This document shows, piece after piece, positions 7,501 through 16,076 of a DNA stretch of 64,000 bases. Location: positions 1,178,001 to 1,242,000 of the forward strand of contig NZ_CP024190.1 in assembly GCF_003391395.1 (NCBI RefSeq), in the 5' to 3' direction. This DNA comes from Mycobacterium marinum. Its GTDB lineage: Bacteria; Actinomycetota; Actinomycetes; Mycobacteriales; Mycobacteriaceae. Under the pieces are notes generated by a model, which saw only the letters and a list, made by a program, of their open reading frames with translations, searched no databases and was not told where the DNA came from. The translations under genes and the position numbers were made by a program. Positions within the stretch are counted from its first letter, which is position 1. Each line of letters begins with the position of its first letter.

Positions 7501-8479
7501 GCCGCAGATCAGTACTCCGGAGTTCACGACGGCGCCGTTGGTGGTTGATCCGGTTTCGGTGGCGGGGTTTACGTTGCCGCAGATCAGTACTCCGGAGTTC
7601 ACGACGGCGCCGTTGGTGGTTGATCCGGTTTCGGTGGCGGGGTTTACGTTGCCGCAGATCAGTACTCCGGAGTTCACGACGGCGCCGTTGGTGGTTGATC
7701 CGGTTTCGGTGGCGGGGTTTACGTTGCCGCAGATCAGTACTCCGGAGTTCACGACGGCGCCGTTGGTGGTTGATCCGGTTTCGGTGGCGGGGTTTACGTT
7801 GCCGCAGATCAGTACTCCGGAGTTCACGACGGCGCCGTTGGTGGTTGATCCGGTTTCGGTGGCGGGGTTTACGTTGCCGCAGATCAGTACTCCGGAGTTC
7901 ACGACGGCGCCGTTTACGATTGATCCGGTTTCGGTGGCGGGGTTCACGTTGCCGCAGATCAGTACTCCGGAGTTCACGACGGCGCCGTTCACGATTGATC
8001 CGGTTTCGGTGGCGGGGTTCACGTTGCCCCAGATCAGTACCCCGCAGTTCACCACGGCGCCAATAACCATCCCGCCGATCGGCTTGGGGTCGTTCACCAC
8101 ACCGCCACTCACCATCCCAAGCATCCATCTGCCCGGCACCACCATCGGGGAGTTCGCATTCCCAGCGGGGCCCGGCTACCTGAACTCGAGCGCTACCCCC
8201 TCATCGGGCTTCTTCAATTCCGGTGCCGGTGGCAACTCGGGTCTGGGCAACAACGGATCCGGGCTTTCCGGCTGGTTCAACACCAACCCCGTCGGGTTAC
8301 TGGGGGGCTCGGGGTACCAGAACTACGGGGGACTTTCCTCCGGATTCTCAAATCTGGGCAGCGGGGTGTCGGGCTTCGCCAACACCGGTGTCCGGCCGTT
8401 CTCGTTGACGGGCCTGATCTCCGGCTTCGCGAACATCGGGAGCAACCTTTCGGGCTTCTTCGGGAGCAACCTGCCGTGA
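4589..8479 (+). CDS. PPE family protein, MPTR subfamily, with large tandem repeats
   Basis: A 1296-residue PPE-MPTR protein. I start it at ATG 4589, preceded by GGGAGG 8 nt upstream, so that it opens with MNFSVLPPEVNSALIF as PPE proteins do; an in-frame GTG at 4418 would add 57 unrelated residues. Domains in order: PPE helical domain (1-175, with NLFGQNAPAIAA and EYEQMWALD); NxGxGN-type pentapeptide repeats (about 213-450); eight 26-residue repeats built on LTIPAATTPANVVVGGFD (about 490-698); two further 26-residue repeats; a linker; ten 25-residue repeats built on LVVDPVSVAGFTLP (about 906-1155); and a last short pentapeptide stretch to the C terminus. The TIP/GGFDLP repeat style resembles M. 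tuberculosis PPE24-like proteins. Such proteins are ESX-5 substrates at the cell surface. Function unknown. Confidence 0.9.
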   Translation: MNFSVLPPEVNSALIFTGPGAEPMRTAATAWGGMAVELESAADSFASVTSGLVGGAWQGASSVAMGTAAASYLGWLNAAAAHAEQAAAQAEALVAEFAAAQSAMVQPFLLAANRSSLVSLVLSNLFGQNAPAIAAVEAEYEQMWALDVSTMATYHAGASAAAASLTPLAQPLQNLSDLPGRVIAAFGNGAPATTVTAAVTALRLPADASTVNFGLANIGSGNVGNANNGIGNLGSGNLGNFNLGSGNLGSSNAGWANLGSNNIGGANSGGNNLGWGNLGALNTGFANAGSGNFGFANTGNNNIGIGLTGDNQVGIGGLNSGVGNFGLFNSGTGNVGLFNSGTGNFGIGNSGAYGTGLFNSGQANTGLLNAGSFNTGLLDVGNANTGSLNTGSFNMGSFNPGPSNTGALNTGTANTGWFNTGSLNTGAFNIGDMNNGLFNTGEMNNGIFYRGVGQGNFYFSITTPDLTLPPLEIPGITIPNLSLPPITLPALTIPAATTPANVVVGGFDLPGVTLPALTIPAATTPANVVVGGFDLPGVTLPALTIPAATTPANVVVGGFDLPGVTLPALTIPAATTPANVVVGGFDLPGVTLPALTIPAATTPANVVVGGFDLPGVTLPALTIPAATTPANVVVGGFDLPGVTLPALTIPAATTPANVVVGGFDLPGVTLPALTIPAATTPADIVVGGFDLPELGIPSLTIPPLTLAEGTTVGAFSLPELGIPSLTIPPLTLAEGTTVGAFSLPQLGIPSLTIPSLTIPAGTTVGGFDLPALQTRSITVGGIDAGGFRTPAISTVSSTGYLELPTVTIPGIRVNNFVAFLPNNIEFLQTGQPGVIPQIGGLEHQAYISTGDIVIQGFNISGIGFSLPQIDVGAFTLPELTIPPIGIPPTIVGAFTLPEITTPVITTPPLVVDPVAVAGFTLPEITTPEFTTPPLVVDPVAVAGFTLPEITTPEFTTPPLVVDPVSVAGFTLPQISTPEFTTAPLVVDPVSVAGFTLPQISTPEFTTAPLVVDPVSVAGFTLPQISTPEFTTAPLVVDPVSVAGFTLPQISTPEFTTAPLVVDPVSVAGFTLPQISTPEFTTAPLVVDPVSVAGFTLPQISTPEFTTAPFTIDPVSVAGFTLPQISTPEFTTAPFTIDPVSVAGFTLPQISTPQFTTAPITIPPIGLGSFTTPPLTIPSIHLPGTTIGEFAFPAGPGYLNSSATPSSGFFNSGAGGNSGLGNNGSGLSGWFNTNPVGLLGGSGYQNYGGLSSGFSNLGSGVSGFANTGVRPFSLTGLISGFANIGSNLSGFFGSNLP
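6058..6681 (+). repeat. Eight 78-bp tandem repeats inside PPE-MPTR
   Basis: The 78-bp unit starting GTTGACGATTCC recurs at 6058, 6136, 6214, 6292, 6370, 6448, 6526 and 6604. The first seven copies are almost identical at DNA level (for example a single C-to-T change in copy 5), and the eighth diverges (NVVV becomes DIVV). The wobble positions are far richer in G/T than the flanking C-rich pentapeptide region, so expansion is recent. Copy number may vary between strains. Confidence 0.92.
6668..6823 (+). repeat. Two 78-bp tandem repeats inside PPE-MPTR
   Basis: A second 26-codon unit starting TTGGGTATTCCG begins at 6668 and again at 6746, with a degenerate third copy from 6824. It encodes the LGIPSLTIPPLTLAEGTTVG-type repeat and follows directly on the first block. 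Confidence 0.85.
7306..8055 (+). repeat. Ten 75-bp tandem repeats inside PPE-MPTR
   Basis: The 25-codon unit is repeated ten times at an exact 75-bp spacing (7306, 7381, 7456, 7531, and so on). There are three successive variants: PPLVVDPVAVAG (2 copies) and PPLVVDPVSVAG (1), then APLVVDPVSVAG (5, nearly identical in DNA), then APFTIDPVSVAG (2). The gradient of variants shows stepwise duplication from inside the array. Confidence 0.92.
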
Positions 8480-8485
8480 AACACG

Positions 8486-8523
8486 GCCGGGTGGTGAATG
8501 CCCGGCACCCGCCTCTCCGAGGC
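8486..8523 (+). terminator. Tandem hairpins after PPE-MPTR
   Basis: Two short stem-loops lie just past the stop: GCCGGG/CCCGGC (8486-8491, 8501-8506) and GCCTC-tcc-GAGGC (8511-8523). They probably terminate the PPE-MPTR transcript. There is no T-tract. Confidence 0.4.
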
Positions 8524-8997
8524 GATGGTTTTGATATCGAATGAGGGGGCCGGACTGGGGTAGAAATGAAAGCGGTAATCGACAGACCGCAGATAGCCCC
8601 GCGTCGGGGTTTGATATGGGACTGGCGGCGCAATCGGTGCGGCTATTTTGTGGTCGTCGGCGGTAATCTCCGGACGGCGAAAACAGCGGTTCTGAGTGCA
8701 TTGAATGACGGTCCCTGCGCTGATCCGGGACTGGACAAGCGGGGGTGTGACGGCGGTCGGCCAGCCTGCGTGGGTAGTGCTGAAAGTACGTCTGGACAGC
8801 GGAATATGGGCGTTCTGTCGGCGCTGCAGTGCTCCTTGCGGTGACCGGAGACGCCGTTGTCGCATCGGCTGCCGACGGGCGAGCCGGTCCTGTCCGATTC
8901 GTCTGAATTACCTGGTCGCGATCGATCGTTGATGCATTTTTCTCATGTGAGCGCCGTCCGTATGTCTTTTGTTGCTCACAAAATTGATCGGCCAAAT
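8524..8997. other. Intergenic region upstream of lipase
   Basis: There is no convincing gene in this stretch. Near its end, an inverted repeat TGTGAGC (8946-8952) / GCTCACA (8974-8980) with a 21-bp spacer lies just upstream of the lipase start and could be an operator. Short ORFs here have no family features. Confidence 0.4.
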
Positions 8998-10365
8998 ATG
9001 ATAATTGAGAAGCGCGATTTATTTGTTCGTGGTAGGCGTGCTGCGAGGGGTCGCCTTCAATCGCGGCTGCATGTCGTGGTGGTGGCCATGTTGTACTGCG
9101 CGACAATCACCGTTGTTGCGCCGGACTCGGCGCGCGCCGACGGCGGCTTCGAATCCGAAGGCGATCAAAGCCAATACGACCAGTTCTACACTCCGCCAGA
9201 CCCGCTGCCGCCCGGCGAGCCGGGCGACTTGATCCGCACCGAGCCATCGCGACTGGTGCTGGAACCATCCGGTCAGCTGGGCGCGATCATGGCAACCGGA
9301 ACTCGCATCATGTACCGCAGCACCGACACCCGGGGAAACCCGATCGCAGTCACCGGCACGTATTTCGAGCCCGATAATCCCTGGTCGGGAAGCGGGCCGC
9401 GGCCGCTGCTCAGCTACGCGCCAGGCACCGTCGGGCAGGGGGATCAGTGCGCGCTGTCGCGGGTCTTCAACCAAGGCATCCACTGGTCGCCGTGGCTGGA
9501 CCTGATGGTCAACTACGAAGAGACGTTCGTCGCGACCATGGTGGCCCGCGGGTTTGCCATCGTGATGACCGACTACGAGGGGCTGGGAACTCCCGGAACG
9601 CATACCTATGTCAATCGGCTGGCCGAGGGGCACGCGGTGCTCGACGCCGCGCGCGCCGCGCAGCGACTGCCGGGAACATCGTTGGACCCACATGGCCCCG
9701 TTGCCTTCTGGGGGTATTCGCAAGGCGGTGGGGCCGCGGCCTCGGCGGCCGAACTCGTGTCGAGCTACGCGCCCGAACTCGATGTGGTGGGCACGTATGC
9801 GGGTGCTCCGCCCGCCGATCTCGTCGAGATGCTGCCCTATATGGATGGCAACGTACTGGTAGGCGCCGCCGGCTACCTGATCAACGGATTCATCTACGCC
9901 TACCCGGAACTGGCGGATGCGATTCACGAACGGATGACCCCGCGCGGGGAGGACCTGCTCGCCAAAACGCGTCACCAGTGCGTCCAGGAGACGTCGTTCA
10001 AGTTCATGTTCCGCCATCTTCGGGGCTACTTCACCAAGGACTTGGACCAACTGGTCCGTGAGGAGCCGTTCAAGACGCTGTTCGAAGCCCAGCGACTCGG
10101 ACGGCACCAGCCATCGGCGCCGGTCCTCATCGTCAACAACCGCTACGACCCGCTGGTGCCCTGGACCCAAGCCAACCAGCTCGGGCGCGATTGGTGTGCG
10201 CAGGGTGCGCAGGTCGAGTTCTGGACCAACGAGGAGCCGCCGTTTCTCAACAAGGCCTCGGTCAACCATGCGCTGACTTTCTGGGTGGACGGCGAGCGTG
10301 CCCTACAGTGGGTCGCCGACCGATTCAACGGCCTTCCCGCCGCGCCCAACTGTGGCCAGTTCTGA
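8998..10365 (+). CDS. Secreted lipase (LIP family, alpha/beta hydrolase)
   Basis: A 455-residue secretory-lipase family protein. With the ATG at 8998 it has an N-terminal signal peptide: basic residues 1-25, hydrophobic 26-41, and a predicted cleavage after S-A-R-A (residue 47). Upstream in-frame ATGs (8932, 8962) would only lengthen the pre-sequence, and no start has a good Shine-Dalgarno. The mature enzyme shows the nucleophile elbow GYSQGG (Ser241), Asp384 in NNRYDPLVPW and His424 in SVNHALTF, a complete catalytic triad. It most resembles the mycobacterial LIP-domain group that includes Rv1592c-type proteins. It would hydrolyse acyl esters outside the cytoplasmic membrane. It stands alone between the PPE-MPTR gene and the ribosomal operon; substrate unknown. 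Confidence 0.82.
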   Translation: MIIEKRDLFVRGRRAARGRLQSRLHVVVVAMLYCATITVVAPDSARADGGFESEGDQSQYDQFYTPPDPLPPGEPGDLIRTEPSRLVLEPSGQLGAIMATGTRIMYRSTDTRGNPIAVTGTYFEPDNPWSGSGPRPLLSYAPGTVGQGDQCALSRVFNQGIHWSPWLDLMVNYEETFVATMVARGFAIVMTDYEGLGTPGTHTYVNRLAEGHAVLDAARAAQRLPGTSLDPHGPVAFWGYSQGGGAAASAAELVSSYAPELDVVGTYAGAPPADLVEMLPYMDGNVLVGAAGYLINGFIYAYPELADAIHERMTPRGEDLLAKTRHQCVQETSFKFMFRHLRGYFTKDLDQLVREEPFKTLFEAQRLGRHQPSAPVLIVNNRYDPLVPWTQANQLGRDWCAQGAQVEFWTNEEPPFLNKASVNHALTFWVDGERALQWVADRFNGLPAAPNCGQF

Positions 10366-10908
10366 GCAGACGGCTACGGCGGCCGCGCCGGCCCTGGGCA
10401 ACGGGCGGGTGGCGTTGGGCAGGCGGGGCCCGACCGGTGCGGGGCGTTGCACCGCGCTGCCGTTGGTGAGCGCACCTGGTCGGTCGTCTTGGCAAGATCA
10501 ATGGTCATTCGGTCCGGTCCGGGCGCTGGCCAAACGGCCGCCCGAGGAGGGTCGCGCTGCGCCGATGATCCAGTTCGTCGGTGACGTCACCTGGGATTTG
10601 GCCGAACCGCTGATCTGAGGCATACTGTTCAGGTTGTCTTGAGCCGGGTTCACGCCTGGCCGGGCATCCGACCGGCGTCCACACGGGCGCGTCCGGTCCC
10701 ATCCTTGGAGTGCGACCAAATTTTGGCGCCTACAAGGCTGCGTGCGGGTGACACGCCCGACCGCGGGGGCCGGTGTACCACGACAGGTAAACAGCGGCGC
10801 AGTATCCAGCGCGCGCAGTTCGACCCGGCAGAGACCGGGCCGATCGGCGGGCTGGGGGCACCAGGTCCGAACACGGGCCTCAAGTTTTTAGAGTGAGGTA
10901 GGAGAAGC
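10366..10908 (+). promoter_or_regulatory. S10 operon leader region with putative promoter
   Basis: A 543-bp gap before rpsJ. The best sigma-A-like promoter is -35 TTGGCC (10598-10603), a 17-bp spacer and -10 CATACT (10621-10626), which would give a leader of about 275 nt. Such a length leaves room for ribosomal-protein feedback control, but I could not identify a known leader fold. Bases 10366-10597 hold nothing recognisable. Confidence 0.45.
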
Positions 10909-11214
10909 GTGGCGGGACAGAAGATCCGCATCAGGCTCAAGGCCTACGACCACGAGGCTATTGACGCTTCGGCGCGCAAGATCGTCGAGACGGTGGTCCG
11001 TACCGGCGCCAGCGTGGTTGGTCCGGTGCCGTTGCCGACCGAGAAGAACGTGTACTGCGTCATTCGCTCACCGCACAAGTACAAGGACTCGCGGGAGCAC
11101 TTCGAGATGCGTACGCACAAGCGGTTGATCGACATCATCGATCCGACGCCGAAGACGGTTGACGCACTCATGCGCATCGACCTTCCGGCCAGTGTCGACG
11201 TCAACATCCAGTAG
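10909..11214 (+). CDS. rpsJ: 30S ribosomal protein S10
   Basis: At 101 residues, this is the usual mycobacterial length. S10 sits in the 30S head and also acts as NusE in transcription antitermination. The sequence is near-invariant for the family (AGQKIRIRLKAYDHE start, GPVPLPT and EHFEMRTHKRLIDI motifs). GTG start with TAGGAG upstream. First gene of an eleven-gene operon in the classical S10 order; rplC begins 14 bp downstream. Confidence 0.99.
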   Translation: MAGQKIRIRLKAYDHEAIDASARKIVETVVRTGASVVGPVPLPTEKNVYCVIRSPHKYKDSREHFEMRTHKRLIDIIDPTPKTVDALMRIDLPASVDVNIQ

Positions 11215-11228
11215 GAGGTTCTGAGAGC

Positions 11229-11882
11229 ATGGCACGAAAGGGCATTCTCGGTACCAAGCTGGGCATGACGCAGGTCTTCGACGAGAACAACAAAGTCGTA
11301 CCTGTGACGGTGGTCAAGGCGGGGCCGAACGTTGTAACGCGTATCCGCACACCGGAGCGCGACGGGTACAGCGCAGTGCAGCTGGCCTACGGCGAAATCA
11401 GTCCGCGCAAGGTCAACAAGCCGGTCACCGGCCAGTACACCGCCGCGGGCGTCAACCCCCGGCGTCACCTGGCTGAGCTGCGGCTCGACGATGCCGAGGC
11501 GGTCACCGAGTACGAAGTCGGCCAGGAGCTGACGGCGGAGATCTTCGCCGACGGCAGCTACGTCGATGTCACCGGTACCTCCAAGGGCAAGGGCTTCGCC
11601 GGCACCATGAAGCGTCACGGCTTCAGCGGCCAGGGCGCCAGCCACGGTGCCCAGGCGGTGCACCGCCGGCCGGGTTCCATCGGTGGCTGTGCCACTCCCG
11701 CGCGCGTCTTCAAGGGCACGCGGATGGCCGGCCGGATGGGTAACGACCGGGTGACCGTGCAGAACCTGTTGGTGCACAAGGTCGATGCCGAGCAAGGTGT
11801 GTTGTTGATCAAGGGCGCGGTTCCCGGCCGCACCGGTGGGCTCGTAATGGTCCGCAGCGCGATCAAACGAGGTGAGAAGTAA
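11229..11882 (+). CDS. rplC: 50S ribosomal protein L3
   Basis: A 217-residue L3. It binds 23S rRNA near its 3' end, and its central loop reaches the peptidyl-transferase centre. Visible landmarks are KGILGTKLGMTQVF at the N terminus and the GFAGTMKRHGFSGQGASHG loop (about 120-140), where linezolid-resistance changes occur in mycobacteria. The Cys of the GGCATPARVF segment is present. The stop overlaps the rplD start by one base (TAATG), so translation is coupled. Confidence 0.99.
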   Translation: MARKGILGTKLGMTQVFDENNKVVPVTVVKAGPNVVTRIRTPERDGYSAVQLAYGEISPRKVNKPVTGQYTAAGVNPRRHLAELRLDDAEAVTEYEVGQELTAEIFADGSYVDVTGTSKGKGFAGTMKRHGFSGQGASHGAQAVHRRPGSIGGCATPARVFKGTRMAGRMGNDRVTVQNLLVHKVDAEQGVLLIKGAVPGRTGGLVMVRSAIKRGEK

Positions 11883-12556
11883 TGGCTGCGCAAAACCAAA
11901 GCGCCCAGAAAGACTTGGAAATTCAGGTCAAGACGCCGGACGGCAAGGTCGACGGTTCCGTCGCACTGCCGGCCGAGCTGTTCGATGTTCCGGCGAACAT
12001 CGCCCTGATGCACCAGGTGGTTACCGCTCAGCGTGCAGCGGCCCGTCAGGGTACGCACTCGACCAAGACACGCGGCGACGTCAGTGGCGGTGGCCGTAAG
12101 CCATACCGGCAGAAGGGCACCGGCCGCGCCCGTCAAGGTTCGACGCGGGCCCCGCAGTTCACCGGCGGTGGTGTGGTGCACGGTCCGAAACCGCGCGACT
12201 ACAGCCAGCGCACCCCCAAGAAGATGATCGCGGCCGCGTTGCGCGGGGCGTTGTCGGACCGGGCGCGCAACGGGCGTATCCACGCCGTCACCGAGTTGGT
12301 CGCAGGCCAGACTCCGTCCACCAAGAGCGCCAAGACATTCCTGGCCACCATCACCGACCGCAAGCAGGTGCTGGTGGTCATCGGACGCGATGACCAGACC
12401 GGCGTCAAGAGCGTGCGCAACCTGCCCGGTGTGCACATTCTGTCCCCGGACCAGCTCAACACCTACGACGTGCTGCGCGCCGACGACGTGGTCTTCAGTG
12501 TTGAGGCGCTCAACGCCTATATCGCCGCCAACACGTCCGAGGAGGTTTCGGCCTAA
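11882..12556 (+). CDS. rplD: 50S ribosomal protein L4
   Basis: A 224-residue L4. It lines the polypeptide exit tunnel with L22, and in some bacteria represses its own operon. The basic extended loop is visible (TRGDVSGGGRKPYRQKGTGRARQG, quoted in part: GGGRKPYRQKGTGRAR, about residues 65-85), the site of macrolide-resistance changes in other species. It has one-base overlaps with rplC upstream and rplW downstream. Confidence 0.99.
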   Translation: MAAQNQSAQKDLEIQVKTPDGKVDGSVALPAELFDVPANIALMHQVVTAQRAAARQGTHSTKTRGDVSGGGRKPYRQKGTGRARQGSTRAPQFTGGGVVHGPKPRDYSQRTPKKMIAAALRGALSDRARNGRIHAVTELVAGQTPSTKSAKTFLATITDRKQVLVVIGRDDQTGVKSVRNLPGVHILSPDQLNTYDVLRADDVVFSVEALNAYIAANTSEEVSA

Positions 12557-12858
12557 TGGCGACCATCGTTGACCCGCGCGACATCATTCTGGCGCCGGTG
12601 ATTTCGGAGAAGTCCTACGCGCTGCTCGATGACAACGTGTACACATTCGTGGTGCACCCCGATTCGAACAAGACCCAGATCAAGATCGCTATCGAGAAGA
12701 TCTTTGCGGTCAAGGTCGCATCGGTGAACACCGCCAACCGGCAGGGTAAGCGCAAGCGCACCCGGACTGGGTACGGCAAGCGCAAGAGCACCAAGCGCGC
12801 CATCGTCACCCTGGCGCCGGGCAGCAAGCCGATCGATCTGTTCGGAGCGCCGGCATAG
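12556..12858 (+). CDS. rplW: 50S ribosomal protein L23
   Basis: A 100-residue L23. It sits at the exit-tunnel mouth and is the main docking site for SRP and trigger factor. It carries the family pattern DIILAPVISEKSY at the N terminus and the NTANRQGKRKRT basic loop. The start overlaps the rplD stop by one base; 29 bp separate it from rplB. Confidence 0.99.
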   Translation: MATIVDPRDIILAPVISEKSYALLDDNVYTFVVHPDSNKTQIKIAIEKIFAVKVASVNTANRQGKRKRTRTGYGKRKSTKRAIVTLAPGSKPIDLFGAPA

Positions 12859-12887
12859 CCGGGCGCGAGACAAGGACCTGATTAGAC

Positions 12888-13730
<843 letters not shown>

Positions 13731-13751
13731 GAAGTCGAGGAGTAGCGAACT

Positions 13752-14033
13752 ATGCCACGCAGCCTGAAGAAGGGCCCGTTCGTCGACGACCACCTGCTGA
13801 AGAAGGTCGACGTGCAGAACGAGAAGAACACCAAGCAGGTCATCAAGACCTGGTCGCGGCGTTCGACCATCATCCCGGACTTCATCGGCCACACCTTCGC
13901 GGTGCACGATGGCCGCAAGCATGTCCCGGTGTTCGTCACCGAGTCGATGGTCGGTCACAAGCTCGGTGAATTTGCCCCCACGCGCACGTTCAAGGGACAT
14001 ATCAAGGACGACCGAAAGAGCAAGCGGCGATGA
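13752..14033 (+). CDS. rpsS: 30S ribosomal protein S19
   Basis: A 93-residue S19. It contacts 16S rRNA in the head with S13. It starts [15 protein letters not shown] and contains the family motif [19 protein letters not shown]. It overlaps rplV by 4 bp (ATGA). Confidence 0.99.
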
Positions 14034-14587
14034 CAACAACCACTGAATTCCCGTCGGCGACCGCCAAGGCGCGGTTCGTGCGGGTGTCGCCGAGAAAGGC
14101 GCGCCGGGTAATTGACCTGGTGCGTGGCAGGTCGGTTTCAGACGCGCTCGACATCCTGCGTTGGGCGCCGCAGGCCGCCAGCGAGCCGGTCGCCAAGGTG
14201 ATCGCCAGTGCGGCCGCCAACGCGCAGAACAACAACGGCTTGGACCCGGCGACCTTGGTCGTGGCCACGGTCTACGCCGACGAGGGCCCGACCGCCAAGC
14301 GCATCCGCCCGCGGGCGCAGGGACGCGCGTTCCGGATCCGCAAGCGGACCAGCCACATCACCGTGGTGGTGGAGAGCCGGCCGAGCAAGGACCAGCGGTC
14401 TTCGAAGTCGTCGCGGGCTCGCCGCGCCGAGGGCAGCAAGGCCGCCGCAACGGCGCCCGCGAAGAAGTCCTCGGCCAGCAAGGCGCCGGCGAAGAAGGCC
14501 GCCACCAAGGCACCGGCGACAAAGGCGGCCACCAAAGCCGAGTCCAAGACTTCTGAGACTTCTGAAGCGAAGGGAGGCTCAGACTAG
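14030..14587 (+). CDS. rplV: 50S ribosomal protein L22 with Lys/Ala-rich tail
   Basis: A 185-residue L22. The globular core (1-115) has the [18 protein letters not shown] start and the [20 protein letters not shown] beta-hairpin that reaches into the exit tunnel. Residues from about 120 to the end form a low-complexity Lys/Ala/Ser tail (repeated AKKxxxKAPA) typical of mycobacterial L22 and absent from E. coli. Tail length differs between species. It overlaps rpsS by 4 bp and rpsC by 1 bp. Confidence 0.98.
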
Positions 14588-15414
14588 TGGGCCAGAAGAT
14601 CAACCCGCACGGCTTCCGCTTGGGCATCACCACCGACTGGAAGTCGCGTTGGTATGCCGACAAGCAGTACGCCGACTACGTCAAGGAAGACGTCGCCATC
14701 CGTCGGCTGCTGTCCAGCGGCCTGGAGCGCGCCGGAATCGCCGACGTGGAGATCGAGCGCACCCGTGACCGGGTCCGGGTCGACATCCACACCGCGCGTC
14801 CGGGCATCGTCATTGGCCGCCGTGGCACCGAGGCCGACCGCATCCGTGCGGATCTGGAGAAGCTGACCGGCAAGCAGGTTCAGCTCAACATCCTCGAAGT
14901 CAAAAACCCTGAGTCGCAAGCGCAACTGGTGGCCCAAGGGGTCGCTGAGCAGCTGAGCAACCGGGTGGCGTTCCGCCGGGCGATGCGTAAAGCCATCCAG
15001 TCCGCGATGCGTCAGCCCAACGTCAAGGGCATCCGGGTGCAGTGCTCGGGTCGTCTTGGTGGCGCGGAGATGAGCCGGTCGGAGTTCTACCGCGAGGGCC
15101 GGGTTCCGCTGCACACGCTGCGCGCGGACATCGACTACGGCCTGTATGAGGCCAAGACCACCTTCGGCCGGATCGGTGTGAAGGTGTGGATCTACAAGGG
15201 CGACATCGTCGGCGGCAAGCGCGAATTGGCCGCCGCCGTTCCCGCGGGCGCCGACCGTCCGCGCCGCGAGCGGCCGGCGGGCAGCCGTCCGCGCCGCAGC
15301 GGTGCTTCCGGCACCACGGCCACCGGCACCGAAGCCGGACGCGCCGTGGGTAGCGAAGAGCCCGCCGCCGCAGAAAGCGCTACCACCCCCGAAGCGCAGA
15401 GCACGGAGAGCTAA
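14587..15414 (+). CDS. rpsC: 30S ribosomal protein S3
   Basis: A 275-residue S3. It forms part of the mRNA entry channel. It starts GQKINPHGFRLGITTDWKSRW, carries the KH RNA-binding GXXG segment (RRGTEADRIR, about residues 78-87) and the SGRLGGAEMSRSE motif (about 155-167), and ends in an Arg/Ala/Glu-rich actinobacterial extension from about 215. GTG start overlapping the rplV stop (TAGTG). Confidence 0.99.
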   Translation: MGQKINPHGFRLGITTDWKSRWYADKQYADYVKEDVAIRRLLSSGLERAGIADVEIERTRDRVRVDIHTARPGIVIGRRGTEADRIRADLEKLTGKQVQLNILEVKNPESQAQLVAQGVAEQLSNRVAFRRAMRKAIQSAMRQPNVKGIRVQCSGRLGGAEMSRSEFYREGRVPLHTLRADIDYGLYEAKTTFGRIGVKVWIYKGDIVGGKRELAAAVPAGADRPRRERPAGSRPRRSGASGTTATGTEAGRAVGSEEPAAAESATTPEAQSTES

Positions 15415-15417
15415 ATC

Positions 15418-15834
15418 ATGTTGATTCCCCGTAAGGTTAAGCACCGCAAGCAACACCACCCCCGCCAGCGTGGCATCGCCAGCGGCGGGACGTCGGTGAA
15501 CTTCGGCGACTATGGGATCCAGGCCCTCGAGCACGCCTACGTCACCAACCGGCAGATCGAGTCCGCTCGTATCGCCATCAACCGGCACATCAAGCGTGGC
15601 GGCAAGGTGTGGATCAACATCTTCCCGGACCGTCCCCTGACCAAGAAGCCGGCCGAAACCCGGATGGGTTCGGGTAAGGGCTCCCCGGAGTGGTGGGTGG
15701 CCAACGTCAAGCCGGGCCGGGTGCTGTTCGAACTCAGCTACCCCAACGAAGCGATCGCACGAGCGGCGCTGACCCGCGCGATCCACAAGCTGCCGATCAA
15801 GGCACGCATCATCACCCGAGAGGAGCAGTTCTGA
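15418..15834 (+). CDS. rplP: 50S ribosomal protein L16
   Basis: A 138-residue L16. It sits at the base of the central protuberance next to the A-site tRNA and is required for 50S maturation. It starts MLIPRKVKHRKQHH and has the conserved GSGKGSPEWWVANVKPGR stretch (about 82-99). It lies 3 bp after rpsC and overlaps rpmC by one base (TGATG). Confidence 0.99.
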   Translation: MLIPRKVKHRKQHHPRQRGIASGGTSVNFGDYGIQALEHAYVTNRQIESARIAINRHIKRGGKVWINIFPDRPLTKKPAETRMGSGKGSPEWWVANVKPGRVLFELSYPNEAIARAALTRAIHKLPIKARIITREEQF

Positions 15835-16076
15835 TGGCAGTGGGAATTTCCCCTGGCGAACTGCGCGAGCTCACCGAAGAAGAGCTGACCGAGCGTCTGC
15901 GCGAATCCAAGGAAGAGCTGTTCAACCTGCGTTTCCAGATGGCGACCGGACAGCTCAACAACAACCGCCGGCTGCGCACGGTGCGTCAGGAAATCGCACG
16001 CGTCTACACCGTGTTGCGCGAACGAGAATTGGGTCTGGCGGCTGGACCCGGCGAACCCGATGGTAAGGAATCGTGA
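15834..16076 (+). CDS. rpmC: 50S ribosomal protein L29
   Basis: An 80-residue L29 at the exit-tunnel rim beside L23. I start it at ATG 15834 (MAVGISPGELRELTEEEL), which overlaps the rplP stop; the frame is open further upstream but only as a shadow of rplP. The helical hairpin with ELFNLRFQMATGQL and the R-x-x-R-R-E-I-A pattern is typical. The C-terminal tail (LAAGPGEPDGKES) is a short actinobacterial extension. Confidence 0.97.
   Translation: MAVGISPGELRELTEEELTERLRESKEELFNLRFQMATGQLNNNRRLRTVRQEIARVYTVLRERELGLAAGPGEPDGKES

Noticed and set aside
6058..8055. CRISPR-like regular repeats
   Set aside because: Units are contiguous with no unique spacers and are in frame within a coding sequence.
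5959..8145. Long minus-strand ORFs opposite the PPE-MPTR repeats (up to 408 codons)
   Set aside because: They mirror the 75/78-bp repeats in another frame, give low-complexity Arg- or Asn/Gly-rich peptides and have no start signals.
8566..8844. 92-codon plus-strand ORF between PPE-MPTR and lipase
   Set aside because: It has a weak GGGGTAG before the ATG but no family features and mixed composition; left as intergenic.
10366..10719. Small ORFs upstream of rpsJ (both strands), where M. tuberculosis annotates a short hypothetical gene
   Set aside because: The frames overlap the lipase end or the promoter and show no homology I can recognise.
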